This document shows, in pieces, positions 6,800-13,310 of a stretch of 13,310 nucleotides of DNA. Made by a program: the position numbers and the translations under genes. Source of the stretch: an uncultured Collinsella sp. Its GTDB lineage: Bacteria; Actinomycetota; Coriobacteriia; Coriobacteriales; Coriobacteriaceae. Under the pieces are notes generated by a model. That model did not search any database, had not been told where the DNA came from, and saw only the letters and a program-made list of their open reading frames with translations. The stretch lies in the NCBI GenBank assembly GCA_902495945.1, contig CABUZD010000035.1:1-13310 (forward strand), written 5' to 3'. The stretch's first letter is position 1. Each line of letters begins with the position of its first letter.

Positions 6800-8223
6800 G
6801 GATCTGCTTGGTACTCGAGGGTTGCTACCCCTATGTGCACGGCGGCGTATCTACCTGGATGCATGGCTATATCCAGGCCATGCCCGACCACGAGTTTGTG
6901 CTGTGGGTGATCGGCGCGCATGCTGCCGACCGCGGCAAATTTGTCTACGAGCTGCCCGGCAACGTGGTCGAGGTGCACGAGGTGTTCCTGGACGATGCCC
7001 TGCGGCTTTCGGGCGAGCAACATGAAGCCAGTTTTAACGACCGCGAGCGCGAGGCGCTACGCCGCCTGGTGTCGCTCTCCAATCCGGACTGGGACGTGCT
7101 GTTCGATATCTTTCAGCGCCGTCGCGTGCATCCGCTCTCGTTTTTGCAGAGCCGAACGTTTATGGACATCTTCCGCGACGTGTGCCTGGCCGAGTACCCC
7201 TACACGCCCTTTGCCGATGCATTCCACACCATGCGCTCCATGTTGCTTCCCGTGCTCTACCTGTTGGGCGGCGAGGTGCCGGTGGCCGATGTGTACCACG
7301 CCATCTCGACCGGCTACGGTGGCCTGCTCGCCTGCCTGGGCTCAAGCGTTTCCCATGCGCCAGTGCTGCTGACCGAGCACGGCATCTATACCCGCGAGCG
7401 CGAGGAAGAGATCATTCGCGCCGATTGGGTGGTGCCGTCGTTTAAGGACCGCTGGATTCGCTTTTTCTACCTGCTTTCTGAGGAGATCTATCGCCGCGCC
7501 TTCCGCGTGACCAGTTTGTTCCATAACGCCCGCAAGACCCAGATCGATATGGGCTGCGATGCGGACAAATGCCTGGTTATCCCCAACGGCATCCAGTTCG
7601 ACCGCTTTAAGGATATTCCCTTAAAGACCGAGGACGGCTGGGTGGATATTGGCGCGGTGGTGCGCCTGGCGCCCATCAAGGATGTCAAGACCATGATTTA
7701 TGCCTTCTTTGAGCTGCACGAGCGCCTGCCCAAGGTGCGCCTGCACATCATGGGCGGCGTGGACGACGAGGAGTACGGCGCCGAGTGCCACGCGCTGGTC
7801 GAAACCCTGGGCGTGCGCGACCTGATCTTTACCGGCCGCGTCAACGTGGTCGAGTACATGGAAAAGCTCGACTTTACCATTTTGACGAGCATCTCCGAGG
7901 GCCAGCCGCTTAGCGTGCTGGAGTCGCTTGCAGCGCGCCGTCCCTGCGTGACGACCGAGGTGGGCTGCTGCCGTGAGCTGCTCGAAGGCGCCCCGGGTGA
8001 CGACTTTGGCGTGGCGGGTTTTGTGACGCCGCCCATGTATCGCAAGGGCTTGGCCGATGCCATGGAGCGCATGTGCGTGAGCCGCGCCCGTCGCATTGAG
8101 ATGGGGGAGCGCGGCCAGCGTCGCGTTGCCACGTACTTCTTGCACGAGCAGATGCTCGCCAACTATCGCACCCTGTATGACGAGACGGCGCAAGCGTTTG
8201 ACCTGCCCAGAGAGGGGGAGTAG
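6796..8223 (+). CDS. pelF: PelF, GT4-family glycosyltransferase of Pel polysaccharide
   Basis: This 475-aa cytosolic GT-B glycosyltransferase begins at ATG 6796, overlapping the previous stop as ATGA, with GGAGGG about nine bases upstream. PelF features run its whole length. The N-terminal EGCYPYVHGGVSTW (residues 8-21) forms the acceptor-side glycine loop. LTEHGIYTREREEEI (from about 192, His195) is characteristic of PelF. VVRLAPIKDVKT (Arg290, Lys295) holds the basic residues that contact the nucleotide-sugar phosphates. SEGQPLSVLE gives the EX7E pair Glu368/Glu376 of retaining GT4 enzymes. The length matches other PelF proteins. In Pseudomonas and Bacillus cereus PelF builds the Pel chain, a GalNAc-rich polymer, from a UDP-sugar and works with PelD, PelE and PelG at the inner membrane. 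The sugar used here cannot be read from sequence. Adjacency to PelG and the PelD-like gene makes the assignment strong. Confidence 0.95.
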   Translation: MRICLVLEGCYPYVHGGVSTWMHGYIQAMPDHEFVLWVIGAHAADRGKFVYELPGNVVEVHEVFLDDALRLSGEQHEASFNDREREALRRLVSLSNPDWDVLFDIFQRRRVHPLSFLQSRTFMDIFRDVCLAEYPYTPFADAFHTMRSMLLPVLYLLGGEVPVADVYHAISTGYGGLLACLGSSVSHAPVLLTEHGIYTREREEEIIRADWVVPSFKDRWIRFFYLLSEEIYRRAFRVTSLFHNARKTQIDMGCDADKCLVIPNGIQFDRFKDIPLKTEDGWVDIGAVVRLAPIKDVKTMIYAFFELHERLPKVRLHIMGGVDDEEYGAECHALVETLGVRDLIFTGRVNVVEYMEKLDFTILTSISEGQPLSVLESLAARRPCVTTEVGCCRELLEGAPGDDFGVAGFVTPPMYRKGLADAMERMCVSRARRIEMGERGQRRVATYFLHEQMLANYRTLYDETAQAFDLPREGE

Positions 8224-8226
8224 CCG

Positions 8227-9771
8227 GTGGCCGGAATTGGTTTTGAGCTCAAGCGCCTGTTTAGGCGCAAGGGCCTGTTTGCCACGATGCGCGCTTACGG
8301 CTACGCCGGCATTGTGTGCACGGGTCCCATGCTGTTGGGCGTGCTACTCCAGGTGGGTATCTTGGTGCTGTGCGGTCTGTGGGGTGTGGGCCGTGCCAAC
8401 CAGGATCTGCTGGTGTGTATGGTGACCTACACACTGCTGGCCTCGCTTTTGCTCACGAGTTTTTTCTCTATGCCGGTCACGCGCTTTTTGGCCGATATGC
8501 TGTTTGCCGAGCGCGAGGACGAGATTCTGCCTTCGTTTTGGGGCTCCAACGCTATCATGCTCGTTGCGGGCACGGTGCTCTACGGTGTCTTTCTGCTGTT
8601 CTCGGGCGTCACACTGCTGCAGGGTCTGCTGTGCCTGTGGCTGTTCAACATTATGATTGTCAACTGGAACGGCATGAGCTACCTCACGGCCATCAAGGAT
8701 TACCGTGGCATTCTGTGCAGCTTTGCGGCCGCCATTGGCGTGGCGTGCTTGTGCGCCCTGGCCGCGCTGGCACTGGGGCTGCCGCCGGTCGAGGGCCTGT
8801 TGGCGTCAATTGCCCTGGGCTACGGCGTCATGCTCGCCTGGGACGTGGTGCTGCTGTACCGGTATTTTCCGCAGAGCGATCGCAGCCCCTGGCTCTATTT
8901 ACGGTGGCTTGATCAGTTTATGCCGTTGGCGCTCACGGGCTTGTTTACCAACCTGGGCCTCTTTGCGCACTTGGTGATAATATGGGCCGGTCCCATTGGT
9001 GTGCAGGTCAAGGGCTTGTTTTATGGTGCGCCCTACCACGATGTGCCGGCGCTCATCGCGTTTTTGACGATCCTGGTCACGTCCGTCAACTTTGTGGTCT
9101 CGGTCGAGGTCAACTTTTATCCGCGCTACCGCGACTACTACAGCCTGTTCAACGACGGTGGCGTGGTGGGCGACATTGTGGTGGCCGAGGAGGAAATGCT
9201 TGCCACGCTCAACCGAGAACTGCGTTTTTGTGCGCTCAAGCAGCTGTTTGTGACGGCGGCGGTCATCTCGCTCGAGACCACGGTGCTGTCGGTCCTACCG
9301 TTGGGCTTTAACAACCTTATGCACGGGTATTTCCGCACGTTGTGCGTGGGCTACGGCTTGTATGCCGTGGGCAATACGGTGTTGCTCATCTTGCTGTACT
9401 TTACCGACTACAAGGGGGCTGTGCTGGCCTCGGGGCTGTTTGCCGGTGTGGCCGGGCTGGCGACTGCCGTTTCTCTGCTCTTACCGCAGCAGTTTTACGG
9501 CTTTGGCTTTTTGTTGGGTGCAGCGGTGTTTTTTATCGTGGCGCTGCTGCGGCTCGATACCTATACCGCCAACTTGCCGTATCGTATCCTGAGCCAGCAG
9601 CCCATTGTGGCTACTGACAAGACGGGCTGGTTTACCGAACTTGGCCGGGTGCTCGACCGTGTTGAGCAACGCTACGAGGACAAGCGCGTGGGCGGTGATC
9701 CGCGCAGTGCGTTTGAACGTATGGTGGTTCGCCTGTTCCAAAAACATTGGGGAGGTTCTGATGATCGATAA
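8227..9771 (+). CDS. pelG: PelG, polytopic membrane protein of Pel export (flippase-like)
   Basis: This 514-aa protein starts at GTG 8227, three bases after the pelF stop and behind AGAGGGGGAG at the end of pelF. The N-terminus MAGIGFELKRLFRRKGL is the usual PelG opening, which supports the GTG start. About twelve hydrophobic helices alternate with short basic or acidic loops along the chain, beginning near residue 24. A charged C-terminal tail (about 455-514) contains EQRYEDKR. PelG belongs to the MOP/MVF-like transporter group and is thought to move the Pel chain across the cytoplasmic membrane together with PelF, PelD and PelE. No outer-membrane PelB/PelC partner is present, as expected for a Gram-positive. 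The last 11 bases overlap the next gene. Confidence 0.94.
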   Translation: MAGIGFELKRLFRRKGLFATMRAYGYAGIVCTGPMLLGVLLQVGILVLCGLWGVGRANQDLLVCMVTYTLLASLLLTSFFSMPVTRFLADMLFAEREDEILPSFWGSNAIMLVAGTVLYGVFLLFSGVTLLQGLLCLWLFNIMIVNWNGMSYLTAIKDYRGILCSFAAAIGVACLCALAALALGLPPVEGLLASIALGYGVMLAWDVVLLYRYFPQSDRSPWLYLRWLDQFMPLALTGLFTNLGLFAHLVIIWAGPIGVQVKGLFYGAPYHDVPALIAFLTILVTSVNFVVSVEVNFYPRYRDYYSLFNDGGVVGDIVVAEEEMLATLNRELRFCALKQLFVTAAVISLETTVLSVLPLGFNNLMHGYFRTLCVGYGLYAVGNTVLLILLYFTDYKGAVLASGLFAGVAGLATAVSLLLPQQFYGFGFLLGAAVFFIVALLRLDTYTANLPYRILSQQPIVATDKTGWFTELGRVLDRVEQRYEDKRVGGDPRSAFERMVVRLFQKHWGGSDDR

Positions 9772-11530
9772 GTTGCTGTCTCGCCGCTGCCTGATAGAGG
9801 CGGCTGCCGGCGCGCTGTTGCTTTCGGGCTGCTCGTCTCAGGACGAATCCTCGACTAAAAAGGTCAAAAAGCAGGACAAGATTAAAAAGGCCGAGTCCTC
9901 GGACGGCACCAAGCACCTGCGCGATAAGGACGAGCTGTACGAGGTCTACGACGACTCGGGCATTGTGACCATGTACCTGACGGTCTCGCGCGGCAACAGC
10001 TCCGAGAACACCGACCACAGCTGGGCAGAGATCAACGCGTACTCGGTGTATGACTATGCCGACATGGGTGTGACGCGCTATCAGGTTATGGGCCTGCTGC
10101 AGCCGGGCGACGAAGAGGGCCCAGTTGCCGGCGAGGTTGGCTATGGCGAGGAAGCGCCCAATGCCACCGTGCAGGTGCGTGGCCAGACGTCGAGCGGTTA
10201 TACTCAGAAGAACTACAAGGTGGAGCTCAAAAAAGGAAAAGGTACCTGGCGCCAGCAGCGTGCGATTGCGCTCAACAAGCACATGGGCGAGGGTATGCGT
10301 TTTCGCAACAAGATGGCCTATGACCTTATCCGCGGGATTCCCCAGATGATGGGCCTGCGCACGCAGTTTGTGCATCTGTGGGTGTGCGACCAGACCGAAA
10401 AGTCAAACGATACCTTTGAGGACTACGGCCTGTTTACGCAGGTGGAACAGCTCAACAAGACGGCGCTTAAGGCACATGGCCTAGATAAGAGCGGGCGCCT
10501 GTACAAGGTGAACAGCTTTGATTTCCATCGCTACGAGGACACCATTAAGCTTGCCGATGATCCCGACTACAACCAGGCAAGCTTTGAAGGCATGCTCGAG
10601 ATTAAGGGCGATACGGACCACACCAAGCTCATCGAGATGCTCGATGCGCTCAACGACGAATCGCAAAAGATCGATGACGTGCTCGACACCTACTTTGATA
10701 CCGAGAACCTGGTCTATTGGTTGGCGTTTCAGATCCTGACGGGCAACTGCGATACGCAGAACCGTAACTGCTATCTGTACAGCCCGCTTAACTCCAAGGT
10801 CTGGTATATCCTGGATTGGGATAACGACGGCATGCTGCGTAAGCTGGAGCTTTCTCTTACCGGGTTTTCGGACTACGCGAGCTGGGAGCGCGGCGCAAGC
10901 AACTACTGGGGTAACGTGCTGTTTAACCGCGCGTTGCGAAGCAAGTCGTTCCGCAGTAAGCTCGACCGCGCCGTCAAGGACCTGCGCTCGTATTTGACCG
11001 AGGCGCGCCTGACAAAGATGATCAAGCACTATCGCGAGGTGACCGAGTCGCTCGTCTTTGCCGCCCCCGATATCGATAACCTGCCCGTGACCAAGGACCA
11101 ATACGAGCAGATCGCCGCGGCGATTCCCTCCGAGATCGAGGAGAACTATAAGAGCTACTGCGAAAGCTTTAAAAAGCCCATGCCGTTCTACATCGGCGTG
11201 CCGCAGATCGATAACGGTAAGCTTCGTATTAATTGGGATGCGTCCTACGACTTTGAGGCGCGCGACATTCGCTACACCGTGGAGCTTGCGCGCGACTATG
11301 CTATTGGCGATGTGGTCTTTAAGGCCGAGGACGTGCTGCTTCCCGAGGTGACCTGCGATGCGCCCGATGCCGGCCAGTATTTTGTGCGCGTGCGTGCCAA
11401 CAACTCCGACGGCTATACGCAAGATGCGTTTGACTACTATGTGACCGACGACGGCAAGCACTACGGCATGAAGTGTTTTTACGTGCAAGACGGCGGTAAG
11501 GTCGTGGAGGACACGTATGAGGAGGGCTAG
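9761..11530 (+). CDS. CotH-family kinase-like surface lipoprotein with C-terminal FN3-like domain
   Basis: This 589-aa protein starts at ATG 9761 behind GGGGAGG at 9749-9755, overlapping the pelG end by 11 bases; the open frame to 9605 is not used. The N-terminus MIDKLLSRRCLIEAAAG ends in a lipobox LLSGC (Cys24), so a lipid-anchored exported protein is expected. SRRCLI also resembles a twin-arginine motif. A Lys/Asp/Ser-rich linker follows. The CotH domain (about 70-420) shows VQVRGQTS (Arg140), NYKVELKK, RFRNKMAYDL, GLFTQVE, NCDTQNRN (Asp331, Asn336) and ILDWDND (Asp352, Asp354); the last two match the acidic catalytic/metal region of CotH atypical kinases. Residues about 480-570 look like a fibronectin type III or similar beta domain. 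CotH of Bacillus phosphorylates spore-coat proteins, but no sporulation gene is near. CotH, VTC and DUF4956 are consecutive here, so it probably serves surface polymer assembly. The target is unknown. Confidence 0.9.
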   Translation: MIDKLLSRRCLIEAAAGALLLSGCSSQDESSTKKVKKQDKIKKAESSDGTKHLRDKDELYEVYDDSGIVTMYLTVSRGNSSENTDHSWAEINAYSVYDYADMGVTRYQVMGLLQPGDEEGPVAGEVGYGEEAPNATVQVRGQTSSGYTQKNYKVELKKGKGTWRQQRAIALNKHMGEGMRFRNKMAYDLIRGIPQMMGLRTQFVHLWVCDQTEKSNDTFEDYGLFTQVEQLNKTALKAHGLDKSGRLYKVNSFDFHRYEDTIKLADDPDYNQASFEGMLEIKGDTDHTKLIEMLDALNDESQKIDDVLDTYFDTENLVYWLAFQILTGNCDTQNRNCYLYSPLNSKVWYILDWDNDGMLRKLELSLTGFSDYASWERGASNYWGNVLFNRALRSKSFRSKLDRAVKDLRSYLTEARLTKMIKHYREVTESLVFAAPDIDNLPVTKDQYEQIAAAIPSEIEENYKSYCESFKKPMPFYIGVPQIDNGKLRINWDASYDFEARDIRYTVELARDYAIGDVVFKAEDVLLPEVTCDAPDAGQYFVRVRANNSDGYTQDAFDYYVTDDGKHYGMKCFYVQDGGKVVEDTYEEG

Positions 11531-12308
11531 CGCGCTGCTTGAGCGCTTGGCGGCCCCGCCTGTGCGTACCACGCAGGAGCGTTACCGCCACGAGCTCAAA
11601 TATCTCATTAACGAGGGCGAACACGCCGCGCTTGCCTGTCGCATGGCGCCGGTGTTTAAGCTGGACAAGCATGCGCGGGCGGGCGGTTACACTATTCGCA
11701 GCCTGTATTTTGACGACTACTGCAACTCGGCCTACGAGGAAAAAGACACCGGCATTCTCATGCGCAAAAAGTATCGCGTTCGCATCTATAACGGCAGCGA
11801 CAAGGCGATTAAGCTCGAGCGCAAAAAGAAGTACGGCAGCTGGATCTACAAGGAGGACGCGCCGCTCACGCGCGGCGAGTTTGAGCAGATTCTGGCTGGC
11901 GACTACGGCTTTTTGCTAAGGAGTCCCTATCCGCTCTGTCGCGAGTTCTACATCGAGTGCATCTGCAACATGATGCGCCCACGGACCATCGTGGACTACG
12001 AGCGCGAGCCGTGGGTGATGGATGAGGGCACCGTGCGTATTACGTTTGACATGAACGTGCGTGCCGCGGTGGGAAGCTTCGATATCTTTGACGTGACGCT
12101 GCCCGCGCTGCCGGTCCTGGAGCCCGACAAGCTGGTGATGGAGGTCAAGTTTACGGAGTTTTGCCCGCAGCTGGTGCGCGATATGGTGCCGCCGGGCGCG
12201 GCCGAGCTTACGGCGGTCTCCAAGTACTGCCTGTGTTACGAAAAGACTGCCTACCTGCGCGGATTTAATTACTGGGAATCGGATTTTGAGAACCGAGGGG
12301 ATATTTAG
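11517..12308 (+). CDS. VTC-domain protein, putative polyphosphate polymerase
   Basis: This 263-aa soluble protein starts at ATG 11517 inside the CotH gene (14-base overlap), with GGAGG seven bases upstream. It has the VTC/triphosphate-tunnel layout. RYRHELKY (Glu26, Lys28) is the first strand. TIRSLYFDDY comes next, then KKYRVRIYN (Arg87, Arg89) and IKLERKKK (Lys99, Glu101, Arg102, Lys103), which supply the basic tunnel residues. A late acidic strand MEVKFTEF carries Glu209 and Lys211, typical metal and phosphate contacts. No membrane helix is present, so it should be cytosolic. In yeast Vtc4 this domain makes polyphosphate from ATP and feeds it into a membrane channel. Bacterial versions are commonly annotated as polyphosphate polymerase domain proteins. 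The DUF4956 membrane protein starts 3 bases after its stop and is a natural partner. Catalysis is inferred from the retained residues. Confidence 0.9.
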   Translation: MRRASALLERLAAPPVRTTQERYRHELKYLINEGEHAALACRMAPVFKLDKHARAGGYTIRSLYFDDYCNSAYEEKDTGILMRKKYRVRIYNGSDKAIKLERKKKYGSWIYKEDAPLTRGEFEQILAGDYGFLLRSPYPLCREFYIECICNMMRPRTIVDYEREPWVMDEGTVRITFDMNVRAAVGSFDIFDVTLPALPVLEPDKLVMEVKFTEFCPQLVRDMVPPGAAELTAVSKYCLCYEKTAYLRGFNYWESDFENRGDI

Positions 12309-12311
12309 ACC

Positions 12312-12977
12312 ATGAGCACCAGGGACTTTTTTAAGAACTCCGTTTTGGAGGCGTTTGGCCAGGTCGACCCTGCCAAGATCGGTCTGTCGCTGCTCGTGGC
12401 GCTCGCCATGGGCATCCTGATCTATTACGTGTACAAGCGCTTTTTTACCGGCGTGGTGTATTCGCGCAGTTTTGCCGTGACGCTTGTGGGCATGTGCGTG
12501 CTTACCTGCATGGTCACGCTCGCGATCTCGACCAACGTGGTCATCTCGCTCGGTATGGTCGGTGCTCTGTCTATCGTCCGCTACCGTACGGCGGTTAAGG
12601 ACCCGCTCGACCTGCTGTATCTGTTTTGGTCCATTACCACGGGCATTACGGCGGGCGCCGGCATGTATGCGCTCGTGGGGCTCACGGCGGTGGTCATCGT
12701 GGCGATGATCGCCGGCTTTGCGACCCACCAGGACAAGGCGCGCGTGTACATGATGGTCATTCACTATACTGGCCAGACTACCGGTGATGATATCGTGCGT
12801 GCATTTGGGCGCACCAAGTTCACCGTCAAGTCCAAGACGATGCGCGGCGACAAAGTTGAGATGGCCGTCGAGGTATTCTCGGACGGTGTGGATATGCCGT
12901 ATGCCGACGCCATTCGCGCGCTCGATGGGGTAGAGGACCTGACCCTCATCCAATACAACGGCGAGTACCACGGCTAG
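12312..12977 (+). CDS. DUF4956 four-helix membrane protein, candidate partner of the VTC protein
   Basis: This 221-aa protein starts at ATG 12312, with GAGGGG about eleven bases upstream in the end of the VTC gene. Four hydrophobic segments lie at about 23-41, 51-73, 76-89 and 101-136 (the last long enough for two passes). The family hallmark SLGMVGALSIVRYRTAVKDP at 79-98 lies at the membrane edge and is rich in small and basic residues. The remaining ~80 residues form a soluble alpha/beta tail that resembles ACT-like small domains. DUF4956 has no settled biochemical role, but it recurs beside VTC-domain and CotH genes. By analogy with the membrane part of the yeast VTC complex it could anchor the polymerase or pass its product across the membrane; this is inference. 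It is the last gene of the operon, and a strong hairpin begins 5 bases after its stop. Confidence 0.92.
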   Translation: MSTRDFFKNSVLEAFGQVDPAKIGLSLLVALAMGILIYYVYKRFFTGVVYSRSFAVTLVGMCVLTCMVTLAISTNVVISLGMVGALSIVRYRTAVKDPLDLLYLFWSITTGITAGAGMYALVGLTAVVIVAMIAGFATHQDKARVYMMVIHYTGQTTGDDIVRAFGRTKFTVKSKTMRGDKVEMAVEVFSDGVDMPYADAIRALDGVEDLTLIQYNGEYHG

Positions 12978-12981
12978 TATT

Positions 12982-13009
12982 GGTCCGGCGTTTTAACAAA
13001 CGTTGGACC
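12982..13009 (+). terminator. Strong hairpin directly after the operon (terminator-like, no T-run)
   Basis: GGTCCGGCGTT pairs with AACGTTGGACC over 11 positions (two G-U wobbles) around a six-base TTAACA loop. It starts 5 bases after the DUF4956 stop codon. The 3' arm is followed by GCTCGACG rather than T's, so it departs from the classic intrinsic terminator. It could be a poly-U-less terminator or a block against 3' exonucleases. Position and stem strength support a transcript-end role. Confidence 0.55.
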
Positions 13010-13062
13010 GCTCGACGCTGCGCGGGCATCTGCCGGACGATCTGCCGCTCAAACCGTCGCTC

Positions 13063-13079
13063 GCGTACATAAAGTACGC
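13063..13079. other. GCGTAC hairpin in the downstream spacer
   Basis: GCGTAC-ATAAA-GTACGC gives a 6-bp perfect stem with a 5-base loop. The stem is flanked on both sides by the direct repeat CGCTC (13059-13063 and 13083-13087). No gene is visible in the 242-base spacer from 12978 to 13219, which is GC-rich until about 13150. It may be part of a clade-specific intergenic repeat; copy number is not visible here. Confidence 0.35.
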
Positions 13080-13182
13080 TTCGCTCCTCTTTCGCGGCAC
13101 CTCGCCACGGTAGCTGTCCGCTCGCTGACGTTTGCTCCACCAGGCAGGCCTCTATTTACTCAATTTGCCGACGAGGGTTGGG

Positions 13183-13188
13183 TATTAT
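13183..13188 (+). promoter_or_regulatory. Possible -10 box of the LacI-family gene
   Basis: TATTAT matches the -10 consensus at five of six positions and would put the transcript start near 13195. The spacing to TTGCCG (13165-13170) is only 12 bases, so no good -35 is seen. Support comes mainly from the operator-like palindrome that follows. Confidence 0.35.
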
Positions 13189-13190
13189 GG

Positions 13191-13204
13191 TGAAAGCGAT
13201 TTCA
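13191..13204. promoter_or_regulatory. LacI/cre-type operator palindrome, candidate autoregulatory site
   Basis: TGAAAGCGATTTCA is a 14-bp dyad with a central CpG in which six of seven base pairs are symmetric. This is the shape of LacI-family operators, and it fits the loose cre pattern TGNAANCGNWNNCW. It lies 16 bases before the GTG start of a LacI-family gene and over the expected transcription start. Autoregulation by the product is the simplest reading; binding of another family member is possible. Confidence 0.6.
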
Positions 13205-13219
13205 GCAAAAGGGGTGCTC

Positions 13220-13310
13220 GTGGTAAAGATGAAAGATGTGGCCGAGTTGGCGGGCGTTTCGAGCGCCGCCGTCTCGCGCTACCTCAATGGTGGCTACATA
13301 TCGGCGGACA
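13220..13310 (+). CDS. LacI-family transcriptional regulator, N-terminal part (3' end outside window)
   Basis: Thirty codons are visible, starting at GTG 13220 with AAAAGGGG five bases upstream. The residues MKDVAELAGVSSAAVSRYLN form the LacI-type helix-turn-helix. The recognition helix is VSSAAVSRYLN, and the hinge and sugar-binding domain lie beyond the window. An ATG nine bases on (13229) has poorer spacing. The in-frame ATG 13187 would place the operator-like palindrome inside the coding region and is less likely. LacI regulators usually control nearby sugar-use genes in response to a sugar ligand, so the target is probably downstream, outside this window. The strong hairpin after the pel operon and the gene's own leader argue that it is a separate transcription unit. 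Whether it also acts on the pel operon cannot be judged; no copy of the palindrome was noticed at the pel promoter. Confidence 0.88.
   Translation, partial: MVKMKDVAELAGVSSAAVSRYLNGGYISAD

Noticed and set aside
9605..9760. Extended N-terminus of the CotH gene
   Set aside because: It would overlap pelG by 167 bases and bury the lipoprotein signal; ATG 9761 has GGGGAGG at the right distance and exposes the lipobox.
13187..13219. In-frame ATG upstream of the LacI-family gene
   Set aside because: It would encode an 11-residue extension not typical of LacI proteins and put the operator-like palindrome inside the gene; GTG 13220 has the closer ribosome site.
1..13310. CRISPR array, tRNA, rRNA or riboswitch
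   Set aside because: No regularly spaced repeats, no cloverleaf with CCA-side features and no recognised aptamer core were found on reading both strands.

Overview
The window is high-GC Gram-positive DNA. The density, codon use and gene content suggest an actinobacterium, most likely the Coriobacteriia (a Collinsella-like gut bacterium). That placement is inferred from gene types and base composition; no rRNA or other marker gene is present. All genes that can be supported lie on the + strand.

Region 1 (1-1534) is the end of a probable anti-phage defence cassette. It holds the C-terminal part of an ABC/AAA-type ATPase, cut by the window edge, followed directly by an RloB-family TOPRIM-like protein. 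A 346-bp gap (1535-1880) follows. It holds a 121-bp stretch bounded by imperfect 20-bp inverted repeats, two small hairpins, nested palindromes, a candidate promoter and an unusual run of eight G's inside the ribosome binding site of the next gene.

Region 2 (1881-12977) is one tightly packed seven-gene operon with start/stop overlaps or 3-bp gaps throughout. The first four genes form a Gram-positive-type Pel exopolysaccharide machine. They are a large fused PelD-PelE-like membrane protein with a degenerate SDR/epimerase-like head and an apparent c-di-GMP I-site, a DUF2194 membrane-anchored CE4-like deacetylase (taking the place of PelA), the PelF glycosyltransferase and the PelG flippase-like protein. 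The last three form a second module: a CotH-family kinase-like lipoprotein, a VTC-type polyphosphate-polymerase-domain protein and a DUF4956 four-helix membrane protein. My reading is that c-di-GMP sensed by PelDE licenses PelF/PelG to make and export an amino-sugar polymer, which the DUF2194 protein partly deacetylates to make it cationic. The CotH/VTC/DUF4956 module may make or use a phosphate-rich polyanion that works with that polymer. This last link is inference.

Region 3 (12978-13310) is a GC-rich spacer with a strong hairpin just after the operon. It is followed by the start of a LacI-family repressor gene with an operator-like palindrome in its own leader; that gene runs off the window.
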